Positions 1 to 7,998 of a stretch of 58,352 nucleotides of DNA are shown here, one piece after another; the first letter of the stretch is position 1; each line of letters begins with the position of its first letter. Origin of the DNA: Opitutus sp. GAS368 (GTDB lineage: Bacteria; Verrucomicrobiota; Verrucomicrobiia; Chthoniobacterales; Chthoniobacteraceae); assembly GCA_943329925.2 (NCBI GenBank), contig CALQFT020000005.1, positions 1 through 58,352 on the forward strand, in the 5' to 3' direction. The notes beneath the pieces were generated by a model, which saw only the letters and a program-made list of their open reading frames with translations, was not told the DNA's origin and ran no database searches. Position numbers and translations under genes: made by a program.

Positions 1-282
1 AAAAAAGACCCTGTCCACGCGGATGCCATTGCGCGAGTTTAGAGACAGCTTGTGAGCTCCTTTGCCCTTGAGTGCCTCCTCGTGTAACCTCGCCCTTTCC
101 TCCTGATCCACGGGTCTTCCAAGCACGCCTTCATAGACATCCGGGACGCAGATGGGTGCCGGGGCCGCATTCGAAGCTTGTGGTAGGTTCCGGTCGCCGG
201 GCGGGGCGGCTGGTAAGGCGGCGAAGAAGGCCAGCAGCGCGGTCAGGAGCACGGTGAGGATGAAGTTGATGGCGCGTTTCAT
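1..282 (-). CDS. Secreted protein of unknown function, 3' part cut by the window edge
   Basis: Open reading frame of 94 codons starting at the ATG at 282-280 and running off the left edge without a stop. The first 25 residues form a signal peptide: MKR, a hydrophobic core (FILTVLLTALLAFFAAL), then small residues. The visible mature part has no motif I recognise, so the domain lies beyond the window. The start is 3 nt after the stop of the GH28-like gene at 286-1884, on the same strand, so it is the most distal visible gene of the sigma-factor-led operon. The leader and position suggest another exported carbohydrate-active or accessory protein; this is inference from neighbours. Confidence 0.75.
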   Translation of the reverse strand, partial: MKRAINFILTVLLTALLAFFAALPAAPPGDRNLPQASNAAPAPICVPDVYEGVLGRPVDQEERARLHEEALKGKGAHKLSLNSRNGIRVDRVFF

Positions 283-285
283 GGT

Positions 286-1884
286 CTATTTCTCGCTTTT
301 CTTCGTGGAGGAAATCTCTCCGATCTTCGCGTCACCACCGACCGAAATGGGATTCGGCACATCGGAGGTCATGACGTTGTCGAGTTGGAGTTGGCCGATG
401 TCGCCGATGTCGTGCTGGAGCACGCTCTTGAGTCGGTTGACCGTAATGTTCGAGAGGTGGAGCCGGTTGATCTTTGGGATGATTTCCAGCGAGGCCTGAG
501 CGCCCGGCCAGCCGCGACTGTCCAAAGGCACATTGCCGTAATTAGTCGGGTTCGGTTTCGTCTGGCTGGTCCCGACGCGAAGGTAGTTCTTCAATTTGGT
601 CTTATCGGGATCAGTCCGAATCAGTGCCCCGTCGATTGGCACTTCTTTGGCCCGGTAGAGAGTCACATCCCTCACCGCCAGGAGATCAACCTGCCCATCG
701 ACCTGAATGACCGGCGCTTTGGCGGAGTGGGGATCTTTCTGATAAATCTGCATCCCCTCCACGCTGAGCACATCGATTGCCCCGTGCGGTTGAACCCAAA
801 TCACCGGGCGGCTGTCCACAGGCATCTGGCTGTGGATATTGCGGAGGGTGAGTTGCTCGAAGTGACCGGCGAGGAAAAACACAAACGGGAGCGGCCCATA
901 GTCTGGTTTCAGGGGCCGCATATCGATGTTCTCAAAAGTAATCCGGCCAAAATCGCCTCCTGATCTCCAGTGAGGCTGGAGAAAAAATCCATACTTGCTG
1001 AAATGTCCCTGTACATTGCGGATGGAGACCCGATCCACTCGTGATTGGCGGGATAGAATGCGAATCGCGTTTTCGGCGCCATCAATCTGCACTCCGTCGA
1101 TATCGACATCTGTGATCGGCCCGAAGCTCGCGTAGGGTCCAAAGCCGTCGTTGCGCACGAACTCCTCCGCCTGATTCCAATCAACATGACCGTCGTCCGC
1201 GTTGAGGGCGATGAAATCATCACCCGTCACGCCCCGGATGTTCCTCATGCTCAAGAACCGGCCGGGGCCGCACAGGTGTAGGCCGTCTTGATGTGGGCGC
1301 TTGGGCTCCGTGTGGTTGTCGAGATCGATGTTCTCGAACACGGCGCGCTGCCAGTTCGTCATCAACAACGCGAAGGTGGTTGCATTCGTGATGGTGACAT
1401 CGCGAAACGTCACCTGCTCGACACCGAACAGGGCAAACCCCGTCACCCACCCGCGTCCGGGCACGTCGTGGGCCTGTTTCGCGCCGTTGCCGTTGTAGGT
1501 GCCTCCGAGGAACGCGATGTTGTGGTTCTTGCGCTCTGTGAGCGAGGGATCAGCGTTGCGGATGATCGGCTCGTCCACATGATCGGCGAGGAAGAAACCG
1601 CAATCGCTCGTGAGGCACTCGATGGTGGTGTTGGAATGGACCTTCAGCCCCTTCACGAGAATCGGGCCATCTACGACGAGTTTCAGCGAACCGAGCTCCG
1701 GTGCGCGGTCGAGGATGCCCTGGATGAGCGCCGTGTCATCCGTGCCGCCGCCTTTGGTGACGTCACTATCGAGCTTCGCGCCCGCCTCGCTGGCGATGAC
1801 GATGCGGGAGTCGTGAGCTGACGCGGCGTGCAGCAATGCTAGCGGCGCGAGCAAGGTAGTGATGAATGTGAGGATGAGTTTCAT
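286..1884 (-). CDS. Secreted glycoside hydrolase family 28-like beta-helix protein
   Basis: A 532-residue protein with a signal peptide (MKLILTFITTLLAPLALLHA) followed by a right-handed parallel beta-helix. Repeating rungs can be seen (VTFRDVTITNA, RAVFENIDLDN, VRDVTLYRA, LHLSNITVNRL). HQDGLHLCGPG and TGDDFIALN resemble the acidic catalytic signatures of polygalacturonases (NTDG and DD of GH28), and SRVDRVSIRNVQG follows. The classic GHG and RIK motifs are not obvious, so substrate cannot be assigned; a pectin- or uronic-acid-type polysaccharide is the family expectation. It lies 10 nt downstream of the gene at 1895-3334 and 3 nt upstream of the next gene, consistent with one transcript from the sigma-factor gene. 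Export to the periplasm or exterior is expected. Confidence 0.72.
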   Translation of the reverse strand: MKLILTFITTLLAPLALLHAASAHDSRIVIASEAGAKLDSDVTKGGGTDDTALIQGILDRAPELGSLKLVVDGPILVKGLKVHSNTTIECLTSDCGFFLADHVDEPIIRNADPSLTERKNHNIAFLGGTYNGNGAKQAHDVPGRGWVTGFALFGVEQVTFRDVTITNATTFALLMTNWQRAVFENIDLDNHTEPKRPHQDGLHLCGPGRFLSMRNIRGVTGDDFIALNADDGHVDWNQAEEFVRNDGFGPYASFGPITDVDIDGVQIDGAENAIRILSRQSRVDRVSIRNVQGHFSKYGFFLQPHWRSGGDFGRITFENIDMRPLKPDYGPLPFVFFLAGHFEQLTLRNIHSQMPVDSRPVIWVQPHGAIDVLSVEGMQIYQKDPHSAKAPVIQVDGQVDLLAVRDVTLYRAKEVPIDGALIRTDPDKTKLKNYLRVGTSQTKPNPTNYGNVPLDSRGWPGAQASLEIIPKINRLHLSNITVNRLKSVLQHDIGDIGQLQLDNVMTSDVPNPISVGGDAKIGEISSTKKSEK

Positions 1885-1894
1885 AGTTTGGCGA

Positions 1895-3334
1895 TTACTG
1901 GAGCTTCTCCACCATCAGGATTCCCCACGGGTTCAGTGCGGGGACTGACACAAGAGTCCATGCGCCTTCGGTGGTCGTGGTGAGGGTAGTTTCGCGAATG
2001 AGGCTGCGGTAGTTCTTGTCCTTCTCGGCCTTTGCATGCAGCGCGGCGTCATAGGGGAGTGGCTCGCGCAGCGTCACCTTGATCGCATTCGTTCCGAAGA
2101 ACCGCGCGCTGGGCAGGCAGACTGTCGAGGCCGCGCCTTGCTCCCGTTCGACGAGGTGGATGACCACGGGCGCGTTGGCATCGCCGGGTTTGGCGCGGAG
2201 GAAGGCGCTGAGCTTGCCGCTGCCGCCTTCGATACGCACGGGCGCATCGTCGCCGAAGCGCGTGTCCTGCAAATCATAGCCGCCGACGGCTGCCTCTTCG
2301 TAGCCATCAAGGACGTCCGCATTGGCTCGGACGAAGCCGGTGAGGTCGGCGAACTTCTCTTGTGCGATGAAGATGCGGGGCAGCTTTTGAATGGGAATGC
2401 GTGGCACTCTCGTCACCGGATCGAGCACGACGTTCTGGAACTGGTCCCATGGCACGATATACAGATTGCCCGTGGCGTAGCTCGTCGCCCAGATCCAGCG
2501 GTAGTCCTCGGCAGGCCGGTCTTCCTGGCCGGTGAGCACGAAGAGCTTCTTCTCCTTGCGCGCGGCGAGGCCGATCTCGCGGATGCGGCTCGGGCTGATG
2601 ACTTCCTTCGTCCCGTCCATGGATCGAAAACGCACCTCGGTCATGCGGTAGTCGAACACCTGCATGAAAGGCGGATCCGTGTGGCAGTTCGTGCTGAAGG
2701 TCAGTTTGCGGCCCGCGTGCTTTTCGATCTCGGTGCGTGCCCAGCGGTGGAACTCCAACAGATGGGCGTCGGGGATGGCGTCACGGCGGCCCTTCTTGCC
2801 CCAGTCGAAAAAGCCCTCATCCGGGTCATCGCGTTGAAAGCTGGAGACGCCCAGGTCCGCCAACCGCTTTGCACGATCGAGGTAAAGACGGCGGTACTCT
2901 GGGTTCGCGTTGTCGGCGCGGAAGGGGGGCTTGTCGCTTTGCCCATTCGTCCCGATGGGTCTGTTGTCGCGGTCACGCAGGGCTAGGGCTGGATCGACCA
3001 AGGTCATGCCGAGGCTGCCCTGGAACTCCCAGCCCTTTGCTTGGACGCTCTTGATGAAGGATTCATCTTCAATGTAAGACCACACTCCGCGCGTGATGTG
3101 AAAGTCGCTTCCGGCGGCGAGCATTTGCGCCGCAGTAAGGCCTTTCGCATCGAGCCTGAATAGCCGCAAGCAGACATCGCTAAGCTTCGGCATTTCGGGT
3201 GTGAAGCCGGAGGGCTGGGCGATTTGGCTAAAAGTGGCGTCAAGGGCAACGAAGGAATCTGCGGATTCTCTCGCGTGCAGCACGGCCAGCGGAGCGAGCA
3301 CCATGGCGATTATTAATTTGAGGGTGAGTTTCAT
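1895..3334 (-). CDS. Secreted protein with a probable glycosidase-like TIM-barrel, family not recognised
   Basis: 479 residues from the ATG at 3334; an upstream in-frame ATG at 3376 adds 14 polar residues before the signal peptide, so the internal start is preferred. The leader (MKLTLKLIIAMVLAPLAVLHA) closely resembles that of the downstream GH28-like protein. The mature part alternates strands and helices: ITRGVWSYIEDESFI, RAKRLADLGVSSFQRDDPDEG and LTFSTNCHTDPPF suggest an (alpha/beta)8 barrel with acidic residues at strand ends (RDDPDEGFFDW; VLTGQEDRPAEDYRW), followed by a beta-rich C-terminal domain. I cannot name a CAZy family. It is second after the anti-sigma factor, in the same direction, suggesting co-expression with the GH28-like enzyme. 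Confidence 0.6.
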   Translation of the reverse strand: MKLTLKLIIAMVLAPLAVLHARESADSFVALDATFSQIAQPSGFTPEMPKLSDVCLRLFRLDAKGLTAAQMLAAGSDFHITRGVWSYIEDESFIKSVQAKGWEFQGSLGMTLVDPALALRDRDNRPIGTNGQSDKPPFRADNANPEYRRLYLDRAKRLADLGVSSFQRDDPDEGFFDWGKKGRRDAIPDAHLLEFHRWARTEIEKHAGRKLTFSTNCHTDPPFMQVFDYRMTEVRFRSMDGTKEVISPSRIREIGLAARKEKKLFVLTGQEDRPAEDYRWIWATSYATGNLYIVPWDQFQNVVLDPVTRVPRIPIQKLPRIFIAQEKFADLTGFVRANADVLDGYEEAAVGGYDLQDTRFGDDAPVRIEGGSGKLSAFLRAKPGDANAPVVIHLVEREQGAASTVCLPSARFFGTNAIKVTLREPLPYDAALHAKAEKDKNYRSLIRETTLTTTTEGAWTLVSVPALNPWGILMVEKLQ

Positions 3335-3385
3335 GGCTATGTCAGAGTCTTGAAGGTGAAGCGAGTGTGGTCTCATTGAGTGAAA

Positions 3386-4444
3386 TCATGGCAATGCTTG
3401 GCTCCTCCGATTGGACACCGGCTTGCGGATGCTGACGAACGCACGCACATCATCCATAAAGTGCCCGGCGAAGGTCACGTGGTCGGGCGGTGTTGACAGA
3501 CTCTCACCACTCTCAGGTTTGGGGCTAAAGGACACCTTCAACAACACCATCTCCGTCCCTGGAGGCAGCAGCAGACGCGTGGAAGCACTCTGCCAGGTGG
3601 CCGGATCACGGTCCAATGGACGGCACATCCCGACGCTGTGCGCCAGCGCATCTTCCATCAGACTTTCTTCCGTGGGAAAACTTGGGCCAAGTGCCCAAAG
3701 GGTGACCACCCCGTCATAGCGCTCCGCATCTGGGAAAGGCGCTGCATTGAATAGAGCCGACAACGTCATCACCACCTCACCGCCGTCCGCCTCGCGCAGA
3801 AAAGGCCGCACATCAACAACACGCATCAGATCGCCTTGCAGGCTTGGTTTTGAGGACGTCTTGCCTTCAAAGTCGGAACGCAGCAAGCGAACCATCCGAT
3901 TGCCGTCCTTGGGCTTCACTCCCTGCTGCGGGCCGACGATTTCCGAAAAGTCTCCACTCCACTGGTTCAGTTCCTGCGGCACGCCCGTGACCAGGGGTGC
4001 AGGTCCGCTCTCAAAGCTTTCCTTCAAGATCGACACCACTTTTTCCAACGAACGCCCGACAAACCCAAATACCATCGACGCGCTGAGCAATCCGAATAGC
4101 AGCCCCGCCGCAGCCGTCGTGACCGGTCTCCAGGAGAACCAGCGGACTTTCACGCGGGACTGGGGTTGCGCCCGCACCAGATGGAGCACACTGCTCGCGA
4201 GATCGTCTGCGGGGAAGTCATTCGTGACGGCCGTCGAGAGGCCAAGGGCGTCATGCATTTCCAGCCAGCGCGGACCGGCGGCCTGCACTGCTTTGATCAT
4301 GCCCAGCATTCGGATTTCTTCCACGCACTCGGCTAGGAACGCCGCATCGTTTTCGAGAAGCTGAAGAAGACGCAGGCGCTCGGCATCGGAAACATCCGCG
4401 CCGCCAGTCCATGCTTGGAGAAAGGTTTGGAGGTCTGAATTCAT
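3386..4444 (-). CDS. Membrane anti-sigma factor with an extracytoplasmic beta-rich domain
   Basis: 352 residues from the ATG at 4444, which overlaps the stop of the sigma-factor gene by one base (TGATG), indicating translational coupling. Residues 1-95 are helical and cytoplasmic (LRLLQLLENDAAFLAECVEE), as expected for a sigma-binding segment. Residues 107-130 are the single membrane span (TAAAGLLFGLLSASMVFGF). The outside part resembles a carbohydrate-binding-like jelly roll (WSGDFSEIVGPQQG, PKDGNRMVRLL). PVC bacteria often pair an ECF sigma factor with such a protein. The role as regulator of the adjacent sigma factor is inferred from coupling and topology; no zinc-binding HxxxCxxC motif is present. 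Confidence 0.7.
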   Translation of the reverse strand: MNSDLQTFLQAWTGGADVSDAERLRLLQLLENDAAFLAECVEEIRMLGMIKAVQAAGPRWLEMHDALGLSTAVTNDFPADDLASSVLHLVRAQPQSRVKVRWFSWRPVTTAAAGLLFGLLSASMVFGFVGRSLEKVVSILKESFESGPAPLVTGVPQELNQWSGDFSEIVGPQQGVKPKDGNRMVRLLRSDFEGKTSSKPSLQGDLMRVVDVRPFLREADGGEVVMTLSALFNAAPFPDAERYDGVVTLWALGPSFPTEESLMEDALAHSVGMCRPLDRDPATWQSASTRLLLPPGTEMVLLKVSFSPKPESGESLSTPPDHVTFAGHFMDDVRAFVSIRKPVSNRRSQALP

Positions 4445-5019
4445 CAATGGGCTTCCTTGTTTATGCAGTCGCGCAGGAGTTGATTGGCACGGTAGTGAAG
4501 CTGGTAGATCGCAGGCACGGTGGTTTGGAGGTCCTCGGCTAGCGCGGCAGGACGCGCGCCTTCGAGGCCCGCATGGACCACTCGACGTAGCTTTTCCGGC
4601 AGACGGGAGATGCAATGCAGCAGCCGCTCGAGGCGACCACCCTCGTCCAGATGCGCAGCAGCCTCGAGTTCCTGCTCCGCGAGGCGGACCACCTCCGCCT
4701 GAAAGCGCTCCGTCGCACCGGCACGGCGCTGTTGGCTGCGAAAGTGCGTGAGAAGACGGTTCCGGGCAATGCCTCGCAGCCAGGTCCCAAAATCTCCGCC
4801 ACGACGGAAGCTGCCAAGGTCCCGCCAGGCCGTTATGAACACCTCCTGCGCCAAATCATCCGCCTCCGCGATGTTATAGAGCTGCCCGGCGATATAACTG
4901 CGCAGCATCAGTTCATACCGCCTCACTACCTGCAGATACAAATCCGTCTCGCCGCGTTCAATGCGGTTGAGCAGTGTGGTGAGATTGGTTTCGTCGGCGT
5001 TCATGCGGTATGCGTGCAA
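4444..5019 (-). CDS. ECF RNA polymerase sigma factor (Rhodopirellula/Verrucomicrobium type)
   Basis: A 191-residue sigma-70 family protein; a second in-frame ATG at 5004 (MNADETN) gives 186 residues and may be the true start. Region 2 is clear: YELMLRSYIAGQLYNIAEADDLAQEVFITAW, then GDFGTWLRGIARNRLLTHFR, matching the DDLxQExF and FxxWLxxIARN signatures. Region 4 is ISRLPEKLRRVVHAGLEG followed by a helix-turn-helix (ALAEDLQTTVPAIYQLHYRANQLLRDCI). It is the first gene of a minus-strand operon that continues through the anti-sigma factor into secreted carbohydrate-active proteins, so it probably controls their expression and its own. A 10-bp inverted repeat lies 122 nt upstream (5141-5166). Confidence 0.9.
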   Translation of the reverse strand: MHAYRMNADETNLTTLLNRIERGETDLYLQVVRRYELMLRSYIAGQLYNIAEADDLAQEVFITAWRDLGSFRRGGDFGTWLRGIARNRLLTHFRSQQRRAGATERFQAEVVRLAEQELEAAAHLDEGGRLERLLHCISRLPEKLRRVVHAGLEGARPAALAEDLQTTVPAIYQLHYRANQLLRDCINKEAH

Positions 5020-5140
5020 GCTTTCTTCGGATATGTGCCAGAGCAGGTCCCGATCTCACAAAAAAAATCACAGTCATCCCACAGCCTGGGGAAAACGGGG
5101 GATTTAAGGGAAGTATACAGCGGAACGGCGGCGGAGTAGG

Positions 5141-5166
5141 AATGGAGTGTCAGTGAACACTCCATT
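5141..5166. promoter_or_regulatory. Perfect 10-bp inverted repeat upstream of the ECF sigma factor
   Basis: AATGGAGTGT, six bases (CAGTGA), then ACACTCCATT, a perfect dyad. It lies 122 nt upstream of the sigma-factor start at 5019 and is not inside a gene. It could be an operator or an RNA hairpin in a long leader; there is no following T-tract, so a terminator is less likely. Confidence 0.4.
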
Positions 5167-5354
5167 TGCACCACTATTTCGAACACCGGCATTTTAGGCG
5201 GAAGAAACAATGCTTGCCTCGGTTTTGAGGCTGGCATCCGCGAAAAATGCACTTTTTTAGCGCGCCCCACGACGATACCTCGAGCGCGAACTGCTGGATG
5301 GAGCCAAAAGCGAACTCATCTAGAATTGACTTCGATGCGTTCGCGCCTACGGAA

Positions 5355-5373
5355 GGGGAGCCTGAGGCTCCCC
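5355..5373 (-). terminator. 8-bp hairpin downstream of the AraC remnant
   Basis: GGGGAGCC, TGA, GGCTCCCC on the plus strand form a perfect 8-bp stem with a 3-base loop. On the minus strand it sits 8 nt beyond the stop of the AraC-type fragment and is followed by TTCC, a poor T-tract. It is probably the relic terminator of that gene. Confidence 0.4.
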
Positions 5374-5380
5374 CAATAAT

Positions 5381-5467
5381 TCACCTGTGCTCGCCGGGCG
5401 TCTTGCCTGTGTATTTCAGGAAGACTTGGCTGCAATACTGGGCGGAGGAAAAGCCGCATGAAATCCC
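5381..5467 (-). pseudogene. C-terminal remnant of an AraC-family regulator
   Basis: In the minus frame ending in the TGA at 5383-5381, the sequence reads ISCGFSSAQYCSQVFLK and then YTGKTPGEHR. This is the second helix-turn-helix signature of AraC/XylS regulators (GFSSxxYFxxxFKKYxGxTPxEYR). Upstream in the same frame the similarity stops abruptly and no long frame continues, so only about 29 codons of the C-terminus remain. A natural reading is deletion or rearrangement that joined this end to unrelated sequence. The remnant overlaps, on the other strand, the start of the broken secreted-protein gene at 5458. Confidence 0.6.
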
Positions 5468-5737
5468 GAAGCCCCTTTTTCTGTCTCCCATTCTTTTGTC
5501 TTCTCATCACGGCATTGCTCGCTGCGGATGATCCATCCTCGCGCATCCAGAGCATGGCGGCGCGACGTGGCAGGAAGTGCTGACCATCGATTCCGACGCG
5601 GGCGGTGCGGTGCTGGCCTTTGATCCTGAGCTATGGGCGTGGTTGTGATGGAAGAGGATGACCAGACGTCCATCGGTGCTGGCTGGCATTGTGAACCGGG
5701 CAACAACAGTACTGGAGGCACATCCCCGTTTTTTTAA
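5458..5737 (+). pseudogene. Broken gene for a small secreted protein (frameshifted)
   Basis: An ATG at 5458 sits 8 nt after a purine-rich GGAGGA and starts a signal-peptide-like sequence (MKSRSPFFCLPFFCLLITAL, then LAADD) that ends at a TGA after 41 codons (5581-5583). Protein-like sequence continues in other plus frames: WQEVLTIDSDAGGAVLAFDP, then MEEDDQTSIGAGWHCEPGN from about 5648 to a TAA at 5735. This pattern suggests at least two frameshifts in a degraded gene. I do not recognise the family. The apparent ribosome-binding site also lies within the reverse complement of the AraC remnant, so part of the signal could be coincidental. Confidence 0.35.
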
Positions 5738-5823
5738 GGCCTCAACGCTGCTCAGAGGTACGCGAATGGCAGAGTGCTTTAACCGCCGCCCTCTGGAAGA
5801 CAGACAAAACGGACTTTAACTCA

Positions 5824-6726
5824 CTACGGAGCCTCGGCTTTGAGAAGCGCTTTGGCAAAGCGGTTACCAACCTCGAGGGTGCCCTTCCCAGTAAAATGCG
5901 TTTGGCTTGGGAGCAATGTCTCTGCCCCGTCCGTGTCGACATACGCGCAAAATTTGTCATTCGCAGCGTGCGCTTTTTGCGCAGCGATTACCTCCGCCAC
6001 ATACGGGTTTTTGTCATTCCCAAAGTGCACATTAACCCCCACCAAACAGCGCAACTCTGGCGCCCCGATTTCTCTACGAAGCGCCCCGAGCATTTCCGAA
6101 AGCGCTTGCTGATACTTTGGCGCATCCTTCGCATTTGAGTCGCTTTCTCCCTGAACCCAGACCAAAGCCCTTGGATGTAAGGTAACCCCCGCCTCTGCTG
6201 CAGCGGCAATCGCAGCTTTTGCTTCTGTCACAAGCGCCCGGTAGCAGGCACCACCCGCCCCCGGATCATTCGCGTTCCAATCTTTGCTCAATCCCGTTCC
6301 GCTGAAGGCGACCTTCACAACAGCCAGTGCCTTGGGTTGTTGACGCTGAAGCTCCCGCGCCAACCCCATCTCGGGGCCAAAACCACCGCCAGCATTTTTG
6401 AAATTTCCATACTGCCGTCCTAGGCCTTCGGCCGGAACATCCTCGGGAGGTGCAGTTTTTGAAATAGGATTTCCACGGGGCTGTATTTGCAATGTGCTCC
6501 ACTTTCGGCTGCTCGTCGAATCATGCTCGTCGGGAGGCGGATCCCCCACACGCCACCAGAACATCACTTGTTTGTCCGTGGGATCTTCCAAAAGCGTCTC
6601 AGGATAAGCGTCATACCCAACGGCATTGGATTGTCCGGCTACAAGGATGAGATCACGGGACTCCGCGGCTAACAGCGAGACGGATGTCGCTAACAACAGA
6701 GACAGCAGTGAGGAAAAGGGGTTCAT
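5824..6726 (-). CDS. Secreted SASA-type carbohydrate acetylesterase (sialate O-acetylesterase-like)
   Basis: A 300-residue protein with a signal peptide (MNPFSSLLSLLLATSVSLLA) and the SGNH/SASA fold. The nucleophile block is ILVAGQSNAVG, the central block WVQGESDSN, and the C-terminal block THFTGKGTLEVGNRF. These match DUF303/carbohydrate esterase family 6 enzymes that remove O-acetyl groups from glycans. Oddly, the position three residues before the catalytic histidine (H277), usually the Asp of the DxxH motif, is Ser274 (LPSQTH), so the charge relay may be altered. The gene stands alone; the ATPase gene starting at 7998 ends 126 nt upstream. A role in deacetylating plant or algal polysaccharides fits the neighbourhood. 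Confidence 0.78.
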   Translation of the reverse strand: MNPFSSLLSLLLATSVSLLAAESRDLILVAGQSNAVGYDAYPETLLEDPTDKQVMFWWRVGDPPPDEHDSTSSRKWSTLQIQPRGNPISKTAPPEDVPAEGLGRQYGNFKNAGGGFGPEMGLARELQRQQPKALAVVKVAFSGTGLSKDWNANDPGAGGACYRALVTEAKAAIAAAAEAGVTLHPRALVWVQGESDSNAKDAPKYQQALSEMLGALRREIGAPELRCLVGVNVHFGNDKNPYVAEVIAAQKAHAANDKFCAYVDTDGAETLLPSQTHFTGKGTLEVGNRFAKALLKAEAP

Positions 6727-6852
6727 AGTGGGTGCTTCCCAAGGGGTTCGCCGCGCTCGTTAAGTGCAGCCATGTAGGCTTCATAAACGAACTTGAGGTC
6801 TAATGTTGTGATGGTAATGGAAGACTTCATGCCCAGTGATCTACGCCAGACT

Positions 6853-7998
6853 CTACGGCAGCCACCCGGGATTCTGATCTAGAGACACTGAGCAGACTCG
6901 GGCAGAAAGTTGGATTGATTCTCCTCCTTGACCGACAATCCAGCCTTTAGTGGCTCCTGTGTCATCCAGAACAGTTTCCAACTTCCGGGCATCATGGGGG
7001 TTTGTGCCGCTGTTGGCCTTTACTTCCACCACAATCTTCTCACTACCCCGGTCAAGAACCAGATCCGCCTCCTGACCGGTGGCGGTGCGCCAAAAAAAGA
7101 ACTGGGTAAAAGGATGCAGCATGCGTTCTCGACGAATCAGATCTTCAACCACAAATCCCTCCCAGCTTGATCCTCGAATGGGGTGGTTGTGCAGGTCCTC
7201 AAGGGTTCCAATATTGAGCAGATGGTGCAGAAGACCAGTATCGCGGATGAATACCCGTGGAGCTTTTACAAGGCGTTTACGGATATTGCAGAAGTACGGA
7301 GGCAGACGGCGTATGCAGAAAATACCCTCCAATAAATCCAAGCCATGCTGGACCGTGTGGTAATTGACACCAAGCGAGTTCCCGAGGGCAGAGAGGTTTA
7401 ACAAGCCGCCTTGCTGGGCAGCCAGCATGGTGAGCAGTCTTCGTAAAAACAACGCATCGGGCCGAAAGCCGTAGGCTGCAAGGTCACGCTGAAGCACTGT
7501 GCCGAGATAGGGCTCCCACCAGTTGCGAAAATCTCCACGGAGTGCTTCTGGAAATCCCCCGGAGAGCCAGTGCTTGGAAACATCCCAACCGGTTTCCAGC
7601 GGTGTCAGTGGATCGAGTTCCAAAAGCCCCACACGCCCAGCAAGCGACTCAGAAACTCCCCTTATGAGGGCAGGTTGGGCAGACCCAAGAATGCAAAAAT
7701 GACACTTCCGGTCACCTCTCCGTGAGTCGATGGCTCCCCTGAGTGCAGAAAAAAGAGAGGGAACAGTCTGAGCCTCGTCAAGAATGGTCATGTCCCTGAG
7801 CAGTTCCAGTTCATGAGCAGGGTCTTCTGAGAACCTAAGATTAACGAGAGGGGACTCGACATCCTTGTAGCTGGCTTCAGGGAAAGAAGTCCGTGCCAGA
7901 GTGGTTTTGCCGACTTGTCGAGGGCCGACAACCACTACTGCTGGGAACTGATTGGCCAACTCCCGCAACCGTGATTCTGCTAGGCGTTTCCAGTTCAT
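6853..7998 (-). CDS. AAA ATPase with DUF4143 domain
   Basis: A 381-residue protein of the common ATP-binding/DUF4143 family. The Walker A motif is VVVGPRQVGKTT near residue 30 and Walker B is DMTILDEAQ near residue 75. The C-terminal DUF4143 part carries the winged-helix region (LLNLSALGNSLGVNYHTVQH) and the restriction-endonuclease-like end (FFFWRTATGQEADLVL, IVVEVKAN), an E/D...ExK arrangement. These proteins occur singly and are often strain-variable; no biochemical role is established and partners are not needed. No Shine-Dalgarno sequence is visible. Its position amid remnants and intergenic debris fits an accessory gene. Confidence 0.85.
   Translation of the reverse strand: MNWKRLAESRLRELANQFPAVVVVGPRQVGKTTLARTSFPEASYKDVESPLVNLRFSEDPAHELELLRDMTILDEAQTVPSLFSALRGAIDSRRGDRKCHFCILGSAQPALIRGVSESLAGRVGLLELDPLTPLETGWDVSKHWLSGGFPEALRGDFRNWWEPYLGTVLQRDLAAYGFRPDALFLRRLLTMLAAQQGGLLNLSALGNSLGVNYHTVQHGLDLLEGIFCIRRLPPYFCNIRKRLVKAPRVFIRDTGLLHHLLNIGTLEDLHNHPIRGSSWEGFVVEDLIRRERMLHPFTQFFFWRTATGQEADLVLDRGSEKIVVEVKANSGTNPHDARKLETVLDDTGATKGWIVGQGGESIQLSARVCSVSLDQNPGWLP

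Noticed and set aside
2036-2986. Plus-strand open frame of 316 codons opposite the second secreted protein
   Set aside because: Composition is that of a shadow frame and the minus strand has a signal peptide and a consistent fold pattern.
6853-7998. Reading the AAA/DUF4143 ATPase as part of a defence island
   Set aside because: These ATPases are common solitary genes and no defence partner lies nearby.
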